This document shows, piece by piece, positions 1 to 10,905 of a stretch of DNA of 64,000 nt. Origin of the DNA: Daucus carota subsp. sativus (taxonomy: Eukaryota > Streptophyta > Magnoliopsida > Apiales > Apiaceae); NCBI RefSeq assembly GCF_001625215.2, contig NC_030384.2:39590390-39654389 (forward strand). The letters run 5' to 3'. The notes beneath the pieces were generated by a model. It saw only the letters and a program-made list of their open reading frames with translations, was not told the origin of the DNA and did no database searches. The stretch's first letter is position 1; the number at the start of each line of letters is the position of its first letter. The translations under genes were made by a program, and so were the position numbers.

Positions 1-703
1 GTATACACTTAGGGAATCTAGGAGGAGCAAATGGTTTAAATTGACACCACCGGCATTACTCGAGCTTCGAAACTATGTGAACTCACACCAATGAAGTGAC
101 TAACTGAACCATATATCTTCAACTACAACTTCGCAAGGATCCAAGTGTGCCCATTTGGCATAGCAGAAGAGTTGAATTGGCCATCAATAGTGCGCAATTC
201 CTATCTAGTAGTGTGAAATCAACAAGAAGACAACAAGTCTGTATTTTTCTTGATAATAGCATAATGGTCAGCAGTAAAATAAGTGCTTGCATATAATCAG
301 ACAATCTTACTCCAAATAACTGATTGAAGACACTAGGCGTCCTCATATAGGTTGCATTATTTCAAATTAGTAATAATAAATACTGATAACTGCTAGGAAC
401 TGAGTTATGGCAAGAACCCCTATATTTCGTAGCAGTCTACAATGAATAGTATAGTTTCTTCGACAACTGCTCTGCCTCACCATTACAGTCTTAGACATAT
501 CTGTTGAAGCTGACAAACTCAAATTCGATTTGCAGATCAATTTTGAATTCAGACATATTTATATGAATTCAAGAAGTGACCGAGCAGTTCGAAAATAAAT
601 CCTACATTCCAATCTACTTGCAATTCCAGATATATCTAAAATGATTATGATACAGACACTAACACAACTAAATGCAGATAAGTTTTAGAAACATCAAACG
701 TAC
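1..703 (-). other. intron 2 of the PAS2-like gene (partial)
   Basis: No exon with PAS2 similarity and no convincing gene on either strand. The 75-codon minus-strand ORF here (119-346) has no recognisable domain. Read as intron sequence because exon 2 ends with a GT donor at 703-702. Confidence 0.5.
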
Positions 704-963
704 CTCCAGAAAGGCTGCTGATTGAGCAAGCAGCAGAGGCTTTTCTACTGCATCGTAAACATGTTCGTGCCCAGATTCAATGAGGGTCTTTACAGCAATA
801 AAAAGAACTTGAAACCTAAAACAAAAATCAAACAAGCACACAATATCAAAATCAAGACCTTAACAATAAAACACCAAATTAACAGTAAAACTTTGAAAAT
901 TTACCATCCAATAAAGACAGTCCAATTATAAATAGTGAGGTAAATTCGAGATAATAATCCCAT
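704..963 (-). CDS. PAS2: PASTICCINO2-type 3-hydroxyacyl-CoA dehydratase, 5' part only (exons 1-2)
   Basis: This is the start of the ER membrane enzyme that removes water from 3-hydroxyacyl-CoA, the third step of the very-long-chain fatty-acid elongation cycle. Exon 1 is 963-905 (ATG at 963-961) and exon 2 is 815-704; both junctions are GT-AG and the frame is kept (phase 2, then phase 0). The 57 residues read MGLLSRIYLTIYNW, then a hydrophobic stretch VFIGWFQVLFIAVKTL, then HEHVYDAVEKPLLLAQSAA, which matches the N-terminus of plant PAS2 in order and spacing. The next expected exon (start like ILHGLIGLVRSP) is not found in bases 1-703, so intron 2 exceeds 700 bp and the catalytic residues lie off the window. 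Family recognition is from memory of the protein, not a search. Confidence 0.85.
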
Positions 964-1409
964 TTCAAGATTCCCAAGGAAAATGACAAAGATTGCAACT
1001 TTTTCTCGAGTTGAGCGAATTGGGAAAATGGGTAGTATTTAAAAACGAATGGGGAAGAAGATAAAGAAAGTTATAGCAGTAGTGATTATTAGGTGAACGG
1101 ATCAACAACTTAAAAAATTAAAACCCCATCACAAGTTTTGTGCTTTTATTTCTTGAATTAGGCTCACTGGATGCCAACTCCCCAATTGAAATGCTACAAA
1201 TACACCAAGAAGTGTAAAACATGCCCATGTGGATGCATACATATACCAAACCTACTTGCTTGTTTAGATTCAAGATTTGCCTCTTTTAATATAGAGCAAT
1301 GATTTTTATTATTTATTTTAAAGTTGAAAAAGTTTTTTTTTCAAGAGGTGATAAAAGTTAAGTTTTTAGAGTTTTCTTTAAAATATTATTAATTTTAATT
1401 GCAGCTCTA
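964..1409. other. upstream region of the PAS2-like gene
   Basis: Holds the presumed 5' UTR and promoter of the minus-strand PAS2-like gene and then AT-rich sequence up to the Helitron. No coding region or clear repeat was recognised. Confidence 0.4.
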
Positions 1410-2848
1410 TCAATATATTTATATAAAGGAGAAGCGAGGGGCGTCTAGGTGGCGCCTCTCACATCGCTCCGTTCTATTTTTCTAATTTTTTGGAATTTTT
1501 AAATGAAAAATATCAAAAATTAGAACTACCTTTTTAAATTTCGGGTATATTAGAAGCAAGTTTTAGAATCTGATTTTGTTTCAAATTATTTATGGAATAT
1601 AGTTTGTTGAGAGTTTTAATCTGATTTTCTTTCAGATTATTTAATTATGGGAAAGACAAATTATTTATTGAATATGGTAGTTTGAAAGTTTTAATCTGAT
1701 TTTGTTTTAAATTATTTATGAAATATAGTAGTTTGAAAGTTTTGATCTGATTTTGTTTTATATTATTTAATTATGGGAAATACAAATTATTTATGGAATA
1801 TAGTAGCTTGCAAATTTTAATCTGATTTTGTTTCAGATTATTTAATTATGGGAAATACAAATTATTTATGGAATATAGTAGCTTGAAAGTTTTAATCTGA
1901 TTTTGTTTCAAATTATTTAATTATGGGAAAGAATAGCACACAAGTCTCTCTGCACCTATAAATACCCTTTTAGATTGTAGGGTTTTGGATCATCTCAACA
2001 CAACTTACTCTCTCTCAATACTACAACCCTACCTCTCTCTGGTGATAGTTCTTGTGCTCGATTTCTAACTCGGAAGTGCAACGATAAGTGAATGTTGTTT
2101 ATACAATACTAAAAAAAATAAAGGTTGTTGCAAGCAAAGGTAGTTATAGACCGCTATATTGGAGTCGACAAATCCAAACACGGGAAAAGAATATAGACTT
2201 GACATGATGTTGATGGTTGATATCAATAAATCTACTATTAGTGATATATGTTTGTTGGTTATTCTTTTATAATATTTGTTTTGTTCATCAGACATGTTTG
2301 TTGTTGTTAATTTTTATATGATTTAATTTGTATAAAGAAAAAAATTATTCATGCATTATCTATTTGCACCGTTCAAAAAACTTTTAAGTAAAGTTTGTTT
2401 ATATAGTATTAAAAAATAAAGGTTGTTACAAGCAAGGGTGGTAGTTATAGACCGCTATCTCACATATTTAATTTAGATGTGTTTGTGCACAATCGATCCA
2501 AAAAAATTGGAGAAAGGTGACAATGGAAGAACGTGATTACTTTTTAAAAAAACAAATAAAATTAAGATTCGTCATGCTATAAATTGTTAATTACTTGTAT
2601 AAATTTATTTTCATTTTTTTTCATCATGAATTATAGTCCAAATTTGCAATTTTATATATTAGTATTGGTATTAAATCAAGATTTTTATAATAAAAATTTA
2701 TTGAATCCTACAAGTATTAATTTTGAAATATTAATATATTAATATACTTTTAATAGACAACAACAAAATTATTTTATTCTACAAATATTAATATTGAATT
2801 ATTAATATAATTTTTATAGGCCGCCGCAACGCGCGGCTTCTCAACTAG
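1410..2848 (+). mobile_element. non-autonomous Helitron, copy A
   Basis: The element begins with TC (TCAATATATTTATATAAAGG) after an A, and ends with CTAG followed by a T. The end is preceded by a short GC hairpin (GCCGC-AACGC-GCGGC at about 2822-2836) and 11-12 nt of spacer, the classic Helitron 3' signature. A second copy in opposite orientation lies at 55447-56938 with the same two ends, which fixes the boundaries. No Rep or helicase domain is present, so it is non-autonomous. Inside are five or six imperfect 50-80 bp tandem units (about 1563-1932; core ATCTGATTTTGTTT) and a 60-bp segment present twice (about 2098-2157 and 2396-2457). Confidence 0.8.
1563..1932. repeat. imperfect tandem repeats inside Helitron copy A
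   Basis: Units share the core TTTAATCTGATTTTGTTT, then an ATTATTTAATTATGGGAAA-like segment and ATTTATGGAATATAGTAG. Some units lack the middle part, so unit length varies. Copy B (about 56580-56740) has only two such units. Confidence 0.7.
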
Positions 2849-3362
2849 TTAAAATATGGTAGAAAAACTAAGTTTTATTTTATGCTAGTTGTGAATATTT
2901 TGTATCATTCATAGATGATCATATTTGATGCGTATATTTTGGTTTGTAAGAAACGATGAAATATTTTTTGGTTAGTTTAATTGTTTGTCTTGTTTTTTTG
3001 TATTATTATATTTTCTTTTATGTTTAACCAAGGATTAAATTTCTATTTTGATTTCATTTTCTCCTTATTATATATACAAACATACTTTTATAATTATTTA
3101 TTATTAGATATAATATATTTTATTATCTGTATAATATGGATTATCTTTTATATATCAATTTATGTTACCCTTATTTCTTTTATTCTTATTTTTAAGCTGC
3201 TGAAAATAGATTATAAAGGTCTTTTTTAATTAGTTTTGATCTTCTTTTCAAATAATAAAATTTTATTGTCTACGGTTTTCGGAAAATCTTGCATACTTTA
3301 GACCAGATGAATAGATGATAAGGTTATTTTTTCCTTTTTAATGAAAAGTAGTTTCATCTAAT
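2849..3362. other. AT-rich intergenic DNA
   Basis: Between the Helitron and the MULE. The 82-codon plus-strand ORF at 2981-3229 is a low-complexity Phe/Ile/Tyr string from T-rich DNA and is not considered a gene. Nothing else recognised. Confidence 0.4.
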
Positions 3363-3372
3363 ATTGTTTTTT

Positions 3373-6300
3373 GGGTAAAATGGCTTGATCATTACTGAAC
3401 TGGACTTCAACTTGCAAGTGGATAACTAAACTCAAAAAGCTTGCATTTAACTAACTTAACCAGCTTTTACTTGCAATCACATAACTAAACTAAACTTCCG
3501 TTAAATCAACTAACGGGACTAACGGAAAATCTACCCCGCAGTACATTGTTTAGTTGGATCTGATGCAAACTTTGGTTTGTTTTTTTCTTCTTTTTTTGGC
3601 CAAATTTATTTTTTTCTTTTTAATCATTACTAAATCCTACAATCACATTTTAAAAAAAATATATGATAAAAATCGAGTAAATATTTTATAAATTAAGCAA
3701 AAAATAATGTATGCAGAAAAAATTAAACGAAATAATAACTACTTAATACAGAAGTCTTTAATGATTTAATGAAAAGAGAGTGACATGAAATGAGGCACAC
3801 TGTTAATGAACAAAAAGCCTACGTTCGGGGCAACAGTAAACCAGAGCAAATGTCACTGTAGTAGTCTCTGGGGGACCAAAAATCTGTCCAATTTCATGAC
3901 CATATGTACTTGTTCCATTTTAAATAATACGCTTAAATAAGCCTGTAACATGATCAGGCATTAATAAACTACTATTGCTGCAGAATAGAAAATGAAATTC
4001 AATTTCTAATTGTTCTTGGAGGTGTAAACTTTTGCACTTTCTTCAAGAGTCTCCCACTTGTACTTCTTATCCCTGTTTGTGAATTAGACAACTGATTTGC
4101 ACCACATGCTTTCCTCCATTTTTTCTTTTTTTCTACAAAAACATTGGGTGGAGTTGTAGTTCCAGGTGTAGGCACCTACAGATATACAAAAAATATTAGA
4201 GCACATGTACACTTTAATGAGCAGAAGTGATGTAAACTTATAAGAAAAATATTAAAACTCACAAATAGCATTCTAGCTGTTGGTTGCATCTCAACATCAT
4301 CATATAATATAGGTACTAACTCATTTTGTGTATCAGCTGCATTTTCCATTTGATTTAGCAGTTCTACCATCATCAAATCTTCACCAGTTGCATCCTCTTT
4401 TTGCTGTAGCTGAAGTTCAACTTGTGTCTCATCAAATTGTTCAGTCATCACCTTCTTTGGTCTCCCTTTTTTTTCACCCCTCTTTGGAGGCACATAATCA
4501 TGAGGCTTATCAGGACAAGCATTAATTTTGTGACCCTCTTTTCTACAGTATCCACAATGCATCACTCTGCCTGCGTAGCTCATTCTTTTATATTTTCCAC
4601 TACAAACAGTCCCTCTCCCTCCTTCCCATCCCTCCCTCCTCCTACAATTTTTTGGCCGGCCTCTAAGTTTTTTCACTATTAAAGGTGGTAAAACATTATC
4701 ACCAATCACATCATCCCAAAATTCTTCCCCTCTAATAACTTCAATACAATTTGAATAACATTTCATATAAGTTTCTTTGGTGAACCAGTGAGCTACAAAA
4801 TCAACCGGGTTTTGTCTAGAATGTTGGATAGCTGTGACACCATGACAACAAGGTACACCAGTTAATTCCCACACCCTACATGAGCAAGTTCTGTTATTCA
4901 AACTTACTTCACAAGAAGTCCCATTCCCTTTGACTACATATTTATCCCTTCCATCCCACAAAACTCTAAAGCCTACACTATCTTTTATAGCCTCATCTAA
5001 AATTCTTTTCATTTTAGGAACATCAACTTTACTACACTTCCACTCACCAACATCAACTTTAAGTTCTCTTTTAAACTCTTCCTGCATTTCCCTCAACTTC
5101 CAATTTGGGTTCTTTCTAATTCTGTCCCCATATTTATCAGCAAGCCATTTCACAGTCACAAGCATATTGTTGTAAGTCCACACACAATTATGCTCATCTC
5201 TTAAAGTTTTAATCTGCCAACCTTGATTTTCTTTAATATGGGTGACCCACATTTTAAAAGGACAACTTTTTGCACAACCTACTTGAACTCTCCTTTTATC
5301 ATCAACTAAATAATGATATGGTCTACCTGTCTCCATTGAGCTAGACCTTACAGCATTTTTTAATTGTTTTTTATCAGCAAAAATGAGCCCTACCCTCCAC
5401 TTTATATCACTAGCAGGGGTCATTTCATTGAATAATAAAATCACACTTTTTTCTTTGTCAGAGGTGGGAGGTGCTGCATAGCAAATTTCACTATCTGATT
5501 CATCTTCACTGCTTTTATAATTTAGAGATCCACTATTAAGTGAACTATCAGACTCAGTATCTTCATCACTGTAATGCTTTTCTTGAAGTTCATCCAATTT
5601 TTTTTTCTCCAGTCTACTTTTCTTTCTTATTTCAACAAATTCATCATCACTGTAGCTATGTCCATTCCTGTCATCCTCGTCATCTCTATCAGAATCAAAC
5701 CCAGGAGGGATGACATGGTAAACAAATAACATGGCCATATTCTTACAACTCTTAGAATACTCAGCAATTTTAGGCAATGACTCATTGTTGACCAATTTAA
5801 TTCCAGATTCAACTTTATAATATAACGAATCATATTCACCAAGAACATCACCAACACGTACCTTAAGCTGAGATATAGTAATACTTTCCAAATCAATATT
5901 GTAATACACCTTGTACAACTGCGATGTGTAGCTACACACTGGAATGTGTACAAAGTCACCTCCATAAAATAATTTGATACTATGCAATTGTCTCCTGTAA
6001 GTTCATCGATGCAAATTAGTGTACAAAATTGAGAACTCCTAAATTATGATAATGAACAAATCAATGCCATATTACTTACTGTGAATCGTTGCTACTTTGA
6101 GTCTTGTTCTTTAAATTCCGTCGTCGTTCTCTTTCGTCTTCCATGATTGTTGTTCTCCCTCTCGTGTGTATAAGCCGTATATGATTAAGTTGGGGGTACT
6201 TACGATCGGCTAAACCAAAGGTCGTAGGTTTTACTGAATTGGGGCGGGTTATAAAATAATCGGGCGGATCAGATGAATTTGGGTTATTGGATATTAACGG

Positions 6301-6467
6301 GCTTCCGTTAAAATTTAACACCACTTAATGAATGTGCGAATTTTAGTTAGTTTAGTTATGTGATCGCAAGTAAAAGCTGATGGAGTGAGTTAAATGCAAG
6401 CTTTTTGAGTTTAGTTATCCATTTGCAAGTTGAAGTCCAGTTCAGTAATGATCAAGCCATTTTACCC
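3373..6467 (-). mobile_element. Mutator-like element (MULE) with long TIRs and TSD
   Basis: A 3,095-bp DNA transposon. The terminal inverted repeats start GGGTAAAATGGCTTGATCAT and stay nearly identical for about 130 bp at each end (3373 onward and 6467 backward). It is flanked by a perfect direct repeat ATTGTTTTTT at 3363-3372 and 6468-6477; MULEs normally duplicate 9 bp, so one matching base may be chance. The near-identical TIRs and intact duplication indicate a fairly recent insertion. It carries one long minus-strand ORF (4176-5987) that lacks the catalytic domain, so it probably depends on a transposase made elsewhere. Confidence 0.88.
4176..5987 (-). CDS. MuDR-type transposase-derived protein lacking the DDE domain
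   Basis: An uninterrupted 603-residue ORF. Residues 1-96 resemble the N-terminal domain found in plant MuDR-type proteins; 97-185 are acidic and Ser-rich. Residues 193-268 match the MuDR DNA-binding region, with a Cys/His set C238, C242, H266, C268. At about residue 315-325 (VGEWKCSKV then DVPKMKRIL) the sequence passes straight to the part that normally follows the catalytic core, so the roughly 200-250-residue MULE DDE domain is absent. A SWIM zinc finger follows (C368, C370, C381 or C380, H382) and then a CCHC knuckle (C478, C481, H486, C491). It could bind the element's ends but should not cut DNA. An old in-frame deletion is the simplest origin. It lies wholly inside the TIR element, so it is not a host gene by position. 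Confidence 0.8.
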   Translation of the reverse strand: MHSIKLFYGGDFVHIPVCSYTSQLYKVYYNIDLESITISQLKVRVGDVLGEYDSLYYKVESGIKLVNNESLPKIAEYSKSCKNMAMLFVYHVIPPGFDSDRDDEDDRNGHSYSDDEFVEIRKKSRLEKKKLDELQEKHYSDEDTESDSSLNSGSLNYKSSEDESDSEICYAAPPTSDKEKSVILLFNEMTPASDIKWRVGLIFADKKQLKNAVRSSSMETGRPYHYLVDDKRRVQVGCAKSCPFKMWVTHIKENQGWQIKTLRDEHNCVWTYNNMLVTVKWLADKYGDRIRKNPNWKLREMQEEFKRELKVDVGEWKCSKVDVPKMKRILDEAIKDSVGFRVLWDGRDKYVVKGNGTSCEVSLNNRTCSCRVWELTGVPCCHGVTAIQHSRQNPVDFVAHWFTKETYMKCYSNCIEVIRGEEFWDDVIGDNVLPPLIVKKLRGRPKNCRRREGWEGGRGTVCSGKYKRMSYAGRVMHCGYCRKEGHKINACPDKPHDYVPPKRGEKKGRPKKVMTEQFDETQVELQLQQKEDATGEDLMMVELLNQMENAADTQNELVPILYDDVEMQPTARMLFVSFNIFLISLHHFCSLKCTCALIFFVYL

Positions 6468-6477
6468 ATTGTTTTTT

Positions 6478-7909
6478 GAAACAAGTTTCATCTAATATTG
6501 TTGTTGTAGGAGAAATTTTTTTAATGAGAAAATAGGTCCAAAAAACAAGGCAGGCCGGAAACAGGATGCATGGACTGGGCCGCTGGGGTGTAGACTCTTC
6601 GTTCATGTTACGGAGTCCAGTATGACATAATCTCGAGTCAACACCTTCCCGAGTTCCCGTTCAACGTTAAATTATACTCGTTCCGTGCCAACGATTTTGT
6701 GTATGTTTGGTTGAGACATGGAGAGATCACAGAAAAATGTAGAAACTGTGTAGTTGGATGAAAAATATACAAAATAGTGGGGCTTGTTTATTTTTTAATA
6801 ATAAATTTAGGATATTGGAGTAAAGATTGGGTGTAATAGTGTTCTTATAAGTTATACATCTATTCATAATTATATTATAATATTAATATATGTTAATGAT
6901 AGTAGATTTGTTTTTTTTATTTTTTAACGAATTATAAATCATATTTAAAAGAATAATGGCAAAGATTTTATCTTATGATACATCACACGTGTTTGTAATT
7001 TAAACTGTATAAAATTATCTAATGACGTAGGAGTAAGAAAACTATACATGTTGCATACTTGTAGTTTATGAAGGGACATGACCAAATAAAAACACATAAC
7101 CAAAATTTTGGATTAAAAATTATAATCATGTTGAAAACATGGATTATTATAGTGTAATATCCTTTTATTTTCAAATACTTGACATTTGACTTTTGCGCAT
7201 ACACTTTTAAGTGCATTGATCGCATAGCCAGAGACAATATTTGTAAAATTTTCTTTTTTGTAAATTAAAATATAAATTTAATATTTTTTCAGAAAAAATA
7301 AAAAAATAATAATTTTAAGCAGGCAAAACTCTTACAATTGTGTGTCAGGTATTTGAAAACAGATGGAGTATAATATCAAGCTGAAAATACATTAAATGTT
7401 TTATTAGAATACAATAATTTCTTAAAGTTAATTGATTGAACGTTCAATCAAAATCATTAATAATGCTAAATGTGGACCATTTTAGAAAACTAATGATTAA
7501 ATTGACATAGCAGCTACCAAAAACTTGAGTAAGACGGTCTTGTTTCTTTCTTTTGTTCAGCATAATTCGTAATATAATTCTTCAGTGCTATCTAATTTAC
7601 TTTTTAGTACTTCGTTACCAAATTTTATAAAATTCATACTGAATTAGGTGATGATCCTAAGTTAATTCACTTTTCTGAACAAGTTGGACGGTATAACAGA
7701 ATTAGAAGAAAAATGATTTTGCACCGACTTGCCCTTCGGTGTTATGGTGAAATAATTGACCAATATATCAAGCTCACACGACTGGCCCCACGCCCTGGCC
7801 ACGAGGCTCTCTTCGAAGTTCGAAGTTGAGTCACATGATAAAATACTCTAGTACACATTATTAAAATAAAAGGGATAATTAGTTCATCGGAGATCGGAGA
7901 TACCTAATA
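6478..7909. other. repeat-rich intergenic DNA
   Basis: Contains a remnant (about 6780-6860) of the MITE family that also occurs at 61072-61373, a degenerate Stowaway-like element (about 7160-7368), and otherwise AT-rich DNA without a gene. Confidence 0.4.
7160..7368. mobile_element. degenerate Stowaway-like MITE
   Basis: Left part TTTTATTTTCAAATACTTGA and right part GTATTTGAAAACAGATGGAG form imperfect inverted repeats, and TA lies at the right border. The ends have drifted from the CTCCCTCC consensus seen in the other copies. Confidence 0.45.
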
Positions 7910-8171
7910 CTCCCTCCGTCCCCTTTTACATGTCCCTTTTGAAAAAAAAAATTGTCCCAAATTACTTGTCTACTTCTCTTTTCAAAGCAACTTTTTATAT
8001 GTTTTTTCAAAATGTAACAATTTCCAATGTTTGACTAGCATATATATATACACAACTCTATCTAATTCATTACATTTATTAGGGATAAGTATGAAAACAA
8101 GATATCCACCTAACATTTTCTTAAGATGCGTTATTTTTTCAAAAGGGACAAGTAAAAGGGGACGGAGGGAG
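7910..8171. mobile_element. Stowaway (Tc1/mariner) MITE, 262 bp
   Basis: Inverted ends CTCCCTCCGTCCCCTTTTAC and its complement at the right edge, with TA on both sides (7908-7909 and 8172-8173). No coding capacity. Confidence 0.85.
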
Positions 8172-8936
8172 TAGTTTTTTAGAATTATAATAACCTTCTA
8201 GTATTCTAATAATTTTATTAATTTTTAAGGTATAGATATAAATTATCAAATATTGAAATTACATAGACATTTTGATAATTTATAAATTCAAGTTTATTTA
8301 TTCATTATTAATTTGTTTTTATTTAATACAATAATTAATGTACCAAACTGCCTCGAAAAAATGTACAGATATTACTACTAATACACTTGTACACCCGTTG
8401 TTCTCAATCATATGCTCCCTCCGGTGTTGTATATTGGTCCTGTGACATTTATACATATTTTTTAGTCTTAATCAAAAATGATATATATTTTTAGAAAAAG
8501 TTAAACAAAATTATAAAATTAATATCATAATGATAACATAAAATTTTAAATAATATTGTAAAACAAATAGCTAAAGAACTTTGGAGCGTGAGTGAAAAAG
8601 TCCAAGACTTGTGTATAAAAAACGAAAAGAAAATGTCGTATTCGGCTAAAGATATCCCGTGAATTTTATTGACTCACAGGAGTCTGTATCTGTATTACAG
8701 AAAAGAAATAAAGGGAGCTAAATGATTAGCGAACAGTAAGCATAGAATATAATCATGCTTTACTTTTTGAAAGTAATAACCCATGATGGATGATGGCCTG
8801 ATGGGCAGGCTCATCATTATTAACAGCCGCATTATTAGTACCAGCAGCAAGTAAGCGAGCAAAATTTGCGGTTAGAGCAAGTTCTATCATGTCGTTATAA
8901 TTTAGGGTAATTGATGAAAAAACTTACTCTCTCCGT
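8172..8936. other. AT-rich DNA with a MITE end
   Basis: A lone CTCCCTCCGGTG at about 8414 looks like one end of a broken Stowaway element. No gene recognised. Confidence 0.35.
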
Positions 8937-9157
8937 TCTAGAATATCTGCCTTTTAATTTTTTGGCACGCATCTTAAAATATTTTGACTATATAGTTAAA
9001 AATATTATTTTTGCTTTTTTTTCTGAATAAAAATATTATATTAACACTTTTATTCACAAAAAAAAATACTTGAAAATAACATATCTACCTATGTGGTCAA
9101 AGCACCTTAAAATGTGCGCTGAAAAGTCAAAAGGCAGATATTCAAGAACGGAGGAAG
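8937..9157. mobile_element. Stowaway MITE, 221 bp
   Basis: Ends CTCTCTCCGTTCTAGAATAT and AATATTCAAGAACGGAGGAAG (read on the right as ATTCAAGAACGGAGGAAG) are inverted repeats; TA flanks at 8935-8936 and 9158-9159. Confidence 0.75.
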
Positions 9158-9469
9158 TATCTAACAATGTTCTATTAATGTCTTATATAACATCACTAGG
9201 AATCTCTTCAAACTCTATTTGTGGGCGCATCTCTTCTTACTCTATTCTATATTTTATTAAAAATTCTAATCAACACTCTCTTTCTCTCTTTACTTTTATA
9301 TTATGCTTTAATGATGAAAGAGAGTCCTTAATAATAAAATATTAGACATATTGTGAGAATAAGACACATTGTTGAAATTCAAGTTAGTAAAATATGTCAT
9401 AAATTACTAGAACATGATATTTTATATCATATTTAAAACTTGAACTAGAACACTCTTGTACTTGCTCTT

Positions 9470-9775
9470 AATATGCTATCTCATTCGTTTGTATACAGTT
9501 TTTTTGAACGTTCCACCAATCATATACATTTCAAAAATAGTAAATTTTTATAATACAAAACAACATTACATCACCATTTTCTTCCACTGTCTCCATTCTA
9601 TAATAATATAAATACAATTACACCCACTATTTTACTCTGCTATCTCAAATCTATTATTAAATATAAATGGATCTCACCACTATATCCACATTTCATCTAA
9701 CTTTACTATTTTTTTTACATTTTTTCTTGATCTTGTGGTCAGGTGATTAATATATAGTCCCTCCACCCCGTGATA
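9470..9775. mobile_element. MITE remnant of the CACCCACTA family
   Basis: Internal sequence (TTACACCCACTATTTTACTC, then CTATCTCAAATCTATTATTA) matches the complement of the intact copy at 61072-61373 and the partial copy near 24050-24268. The right border TCCCTCCACCCC is degenerate. Confidence 0.5.
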
Positions 9776-9805
9776 CTTCGGAACTTAAATGTCTCGTAAT
9801 ATTAT

Positions 9806-10289
9806 GGGGCCGTTTGGGTGAGTTTAAAATAAGTGCTTCTTCCTTAAAATAAAAAAGTGAGGTAGAATTTAGAAGCAAATCAAGACTTATAGGTGATTAA
9901 AGTGTTTGGAAAATAAGTAGAAGTACTGAAACAAAAGCTAGCATTCCTGGCTTTTTGTAAGTGTTTCTTAACTTTTTACACAAACAGTACGAATTACTCC
10001 CTCTGGTCCTTATTATAAGGCATCAAGACTTTTTGCACACAATTCTAGTTCCTTTGACCACCTACTTAAAATTATGTTTTTTAAAATTTTCTTTTTCTGA
10101 ATTAAAATATTTGATATATATTTTAATTTAGAAAAAGAAAATTTTAAAAAAAAATAATTTTAAGTGTGTGGTCAAAGCACCTAAAAGTGTGTGCAAAAAG
10201 TCTTGGTGACTTATAATAAGAATCAGAGGGAGTAAGTATTTCTAACTTATAAACCAGAAGCTGGGCTTTTAAGCCATACCCAAACATCC
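9806..10289. mobile_element. GGCCGTTTGG-ended MITE (hAT-like) carrying a nested Stowaway
   Basis: Left end GGGGCCGTTTGGGTGAGTTT and right end AGCCATACCCAAACATCC are imperfect inverted repeats. The body (AAGTGCTTCTTCC and CAGAAGCTGGGCTTTTAAG) is related to the element at about 35455-35690. A Stowaway MITE (9997-10232) splits it. Confidence 0.55.
9997..10232. mobile_element. Stowaway MITE nested in a hAT-like MITE, 236 bp
   Basis: Ends CTCCCTCTGGTCCTTATTAT and AATAAGAATCAGAGGGAG with TA on both sides. Long inverted-repeat structure over most of its length. Confidence 0.8.
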
Positions 10290-10460
10290 ACTGTCTATCA
10301 ATTTTATCACTGAGCGCATTCATTAGAATTTACTACTAATTTTGATAGATCCTCCTCATATTATCTGTGCAAGGAATCAGGAATGGAGTATACATTACTA
10401 TAATATCAAATATGTTACAATCATTAAAAGAATGAGTTACGGTAAATTACATGTTGGGTA

Positions 10461-10905
10461 GAGCATCTCCAATGGCGTTGGTTATAATAGTTGGCTAAAT
10501 TGGACCTGTAAGACATTATGTAAAATTTACTGAACCTGTTGGCTAAATTGGACCTGTAAGACATTATGTAAAATTTACTGAACCTGTAAGACATTTTGTT
10601 TCAATGGTATTGGCTATATTGGTTGGCTATAATTTAAAAATAGTATGTTATTAATATTTTAGATTGTTAAAATAGAATATATCAGTTCAATATGGTAATA
10701 AATGATGTGCAATCTTCCTACAGATTTCTTACAGAACTGTAGCGGTTCGACAAATTTAGCCATCCATAGGAGGTTGGCTAAATTTATAGACAACAACTGA
10801 GCATGGTTAGAGTTGAGTTTTTCGACATGTTGGCTAAAATTTTTTATTTTAAGTATGCCACCCCAACTTTTAGCCAAGAGTTTTCAATGGTTGGAGATGC
10901 TTTTA
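10461..10905. mobile_element. PIF/Harbinger-like MITE
   Basis: Left end GAGCATCTCCAATGGC and right end GGTTGGAGATGCTTTT share an inverted AGCATCTCCAA. Contains a directly repeated 45-bp segment (starting TTGGCTAAATTGGACCTGTA) at about 10491-10582. No coding capacity. Exact target duplication could not be fixed. Confidence 0.6.

Noticed and set aside
1563-1932. Regular repeat array that superficially resembles a CRISPR
   Set aside because: Units are imperfect, of variable length, without constant spacers, and sit inside a plant Helitron.
2065-2295. 76-codon minus-strand frame starting MSDEQNKYYKRITNKH
   Set aside because: Lies inside Helitron A and is also present, disrupted, in Helitron B on the corresponding strand; no helicase motif. 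Treated as part of the element.
2981-3229. 82-codon Phe/Ile/Tyr-rich frame that could look like a membrane protein
   Set aside because: Composition reflects T/A-rich DNA; no homology or context.
4328-5175. Plus-strand frames within the MULE
   Set aside because: Antisense shadows of the long minus-strand transposase-derived ORF.
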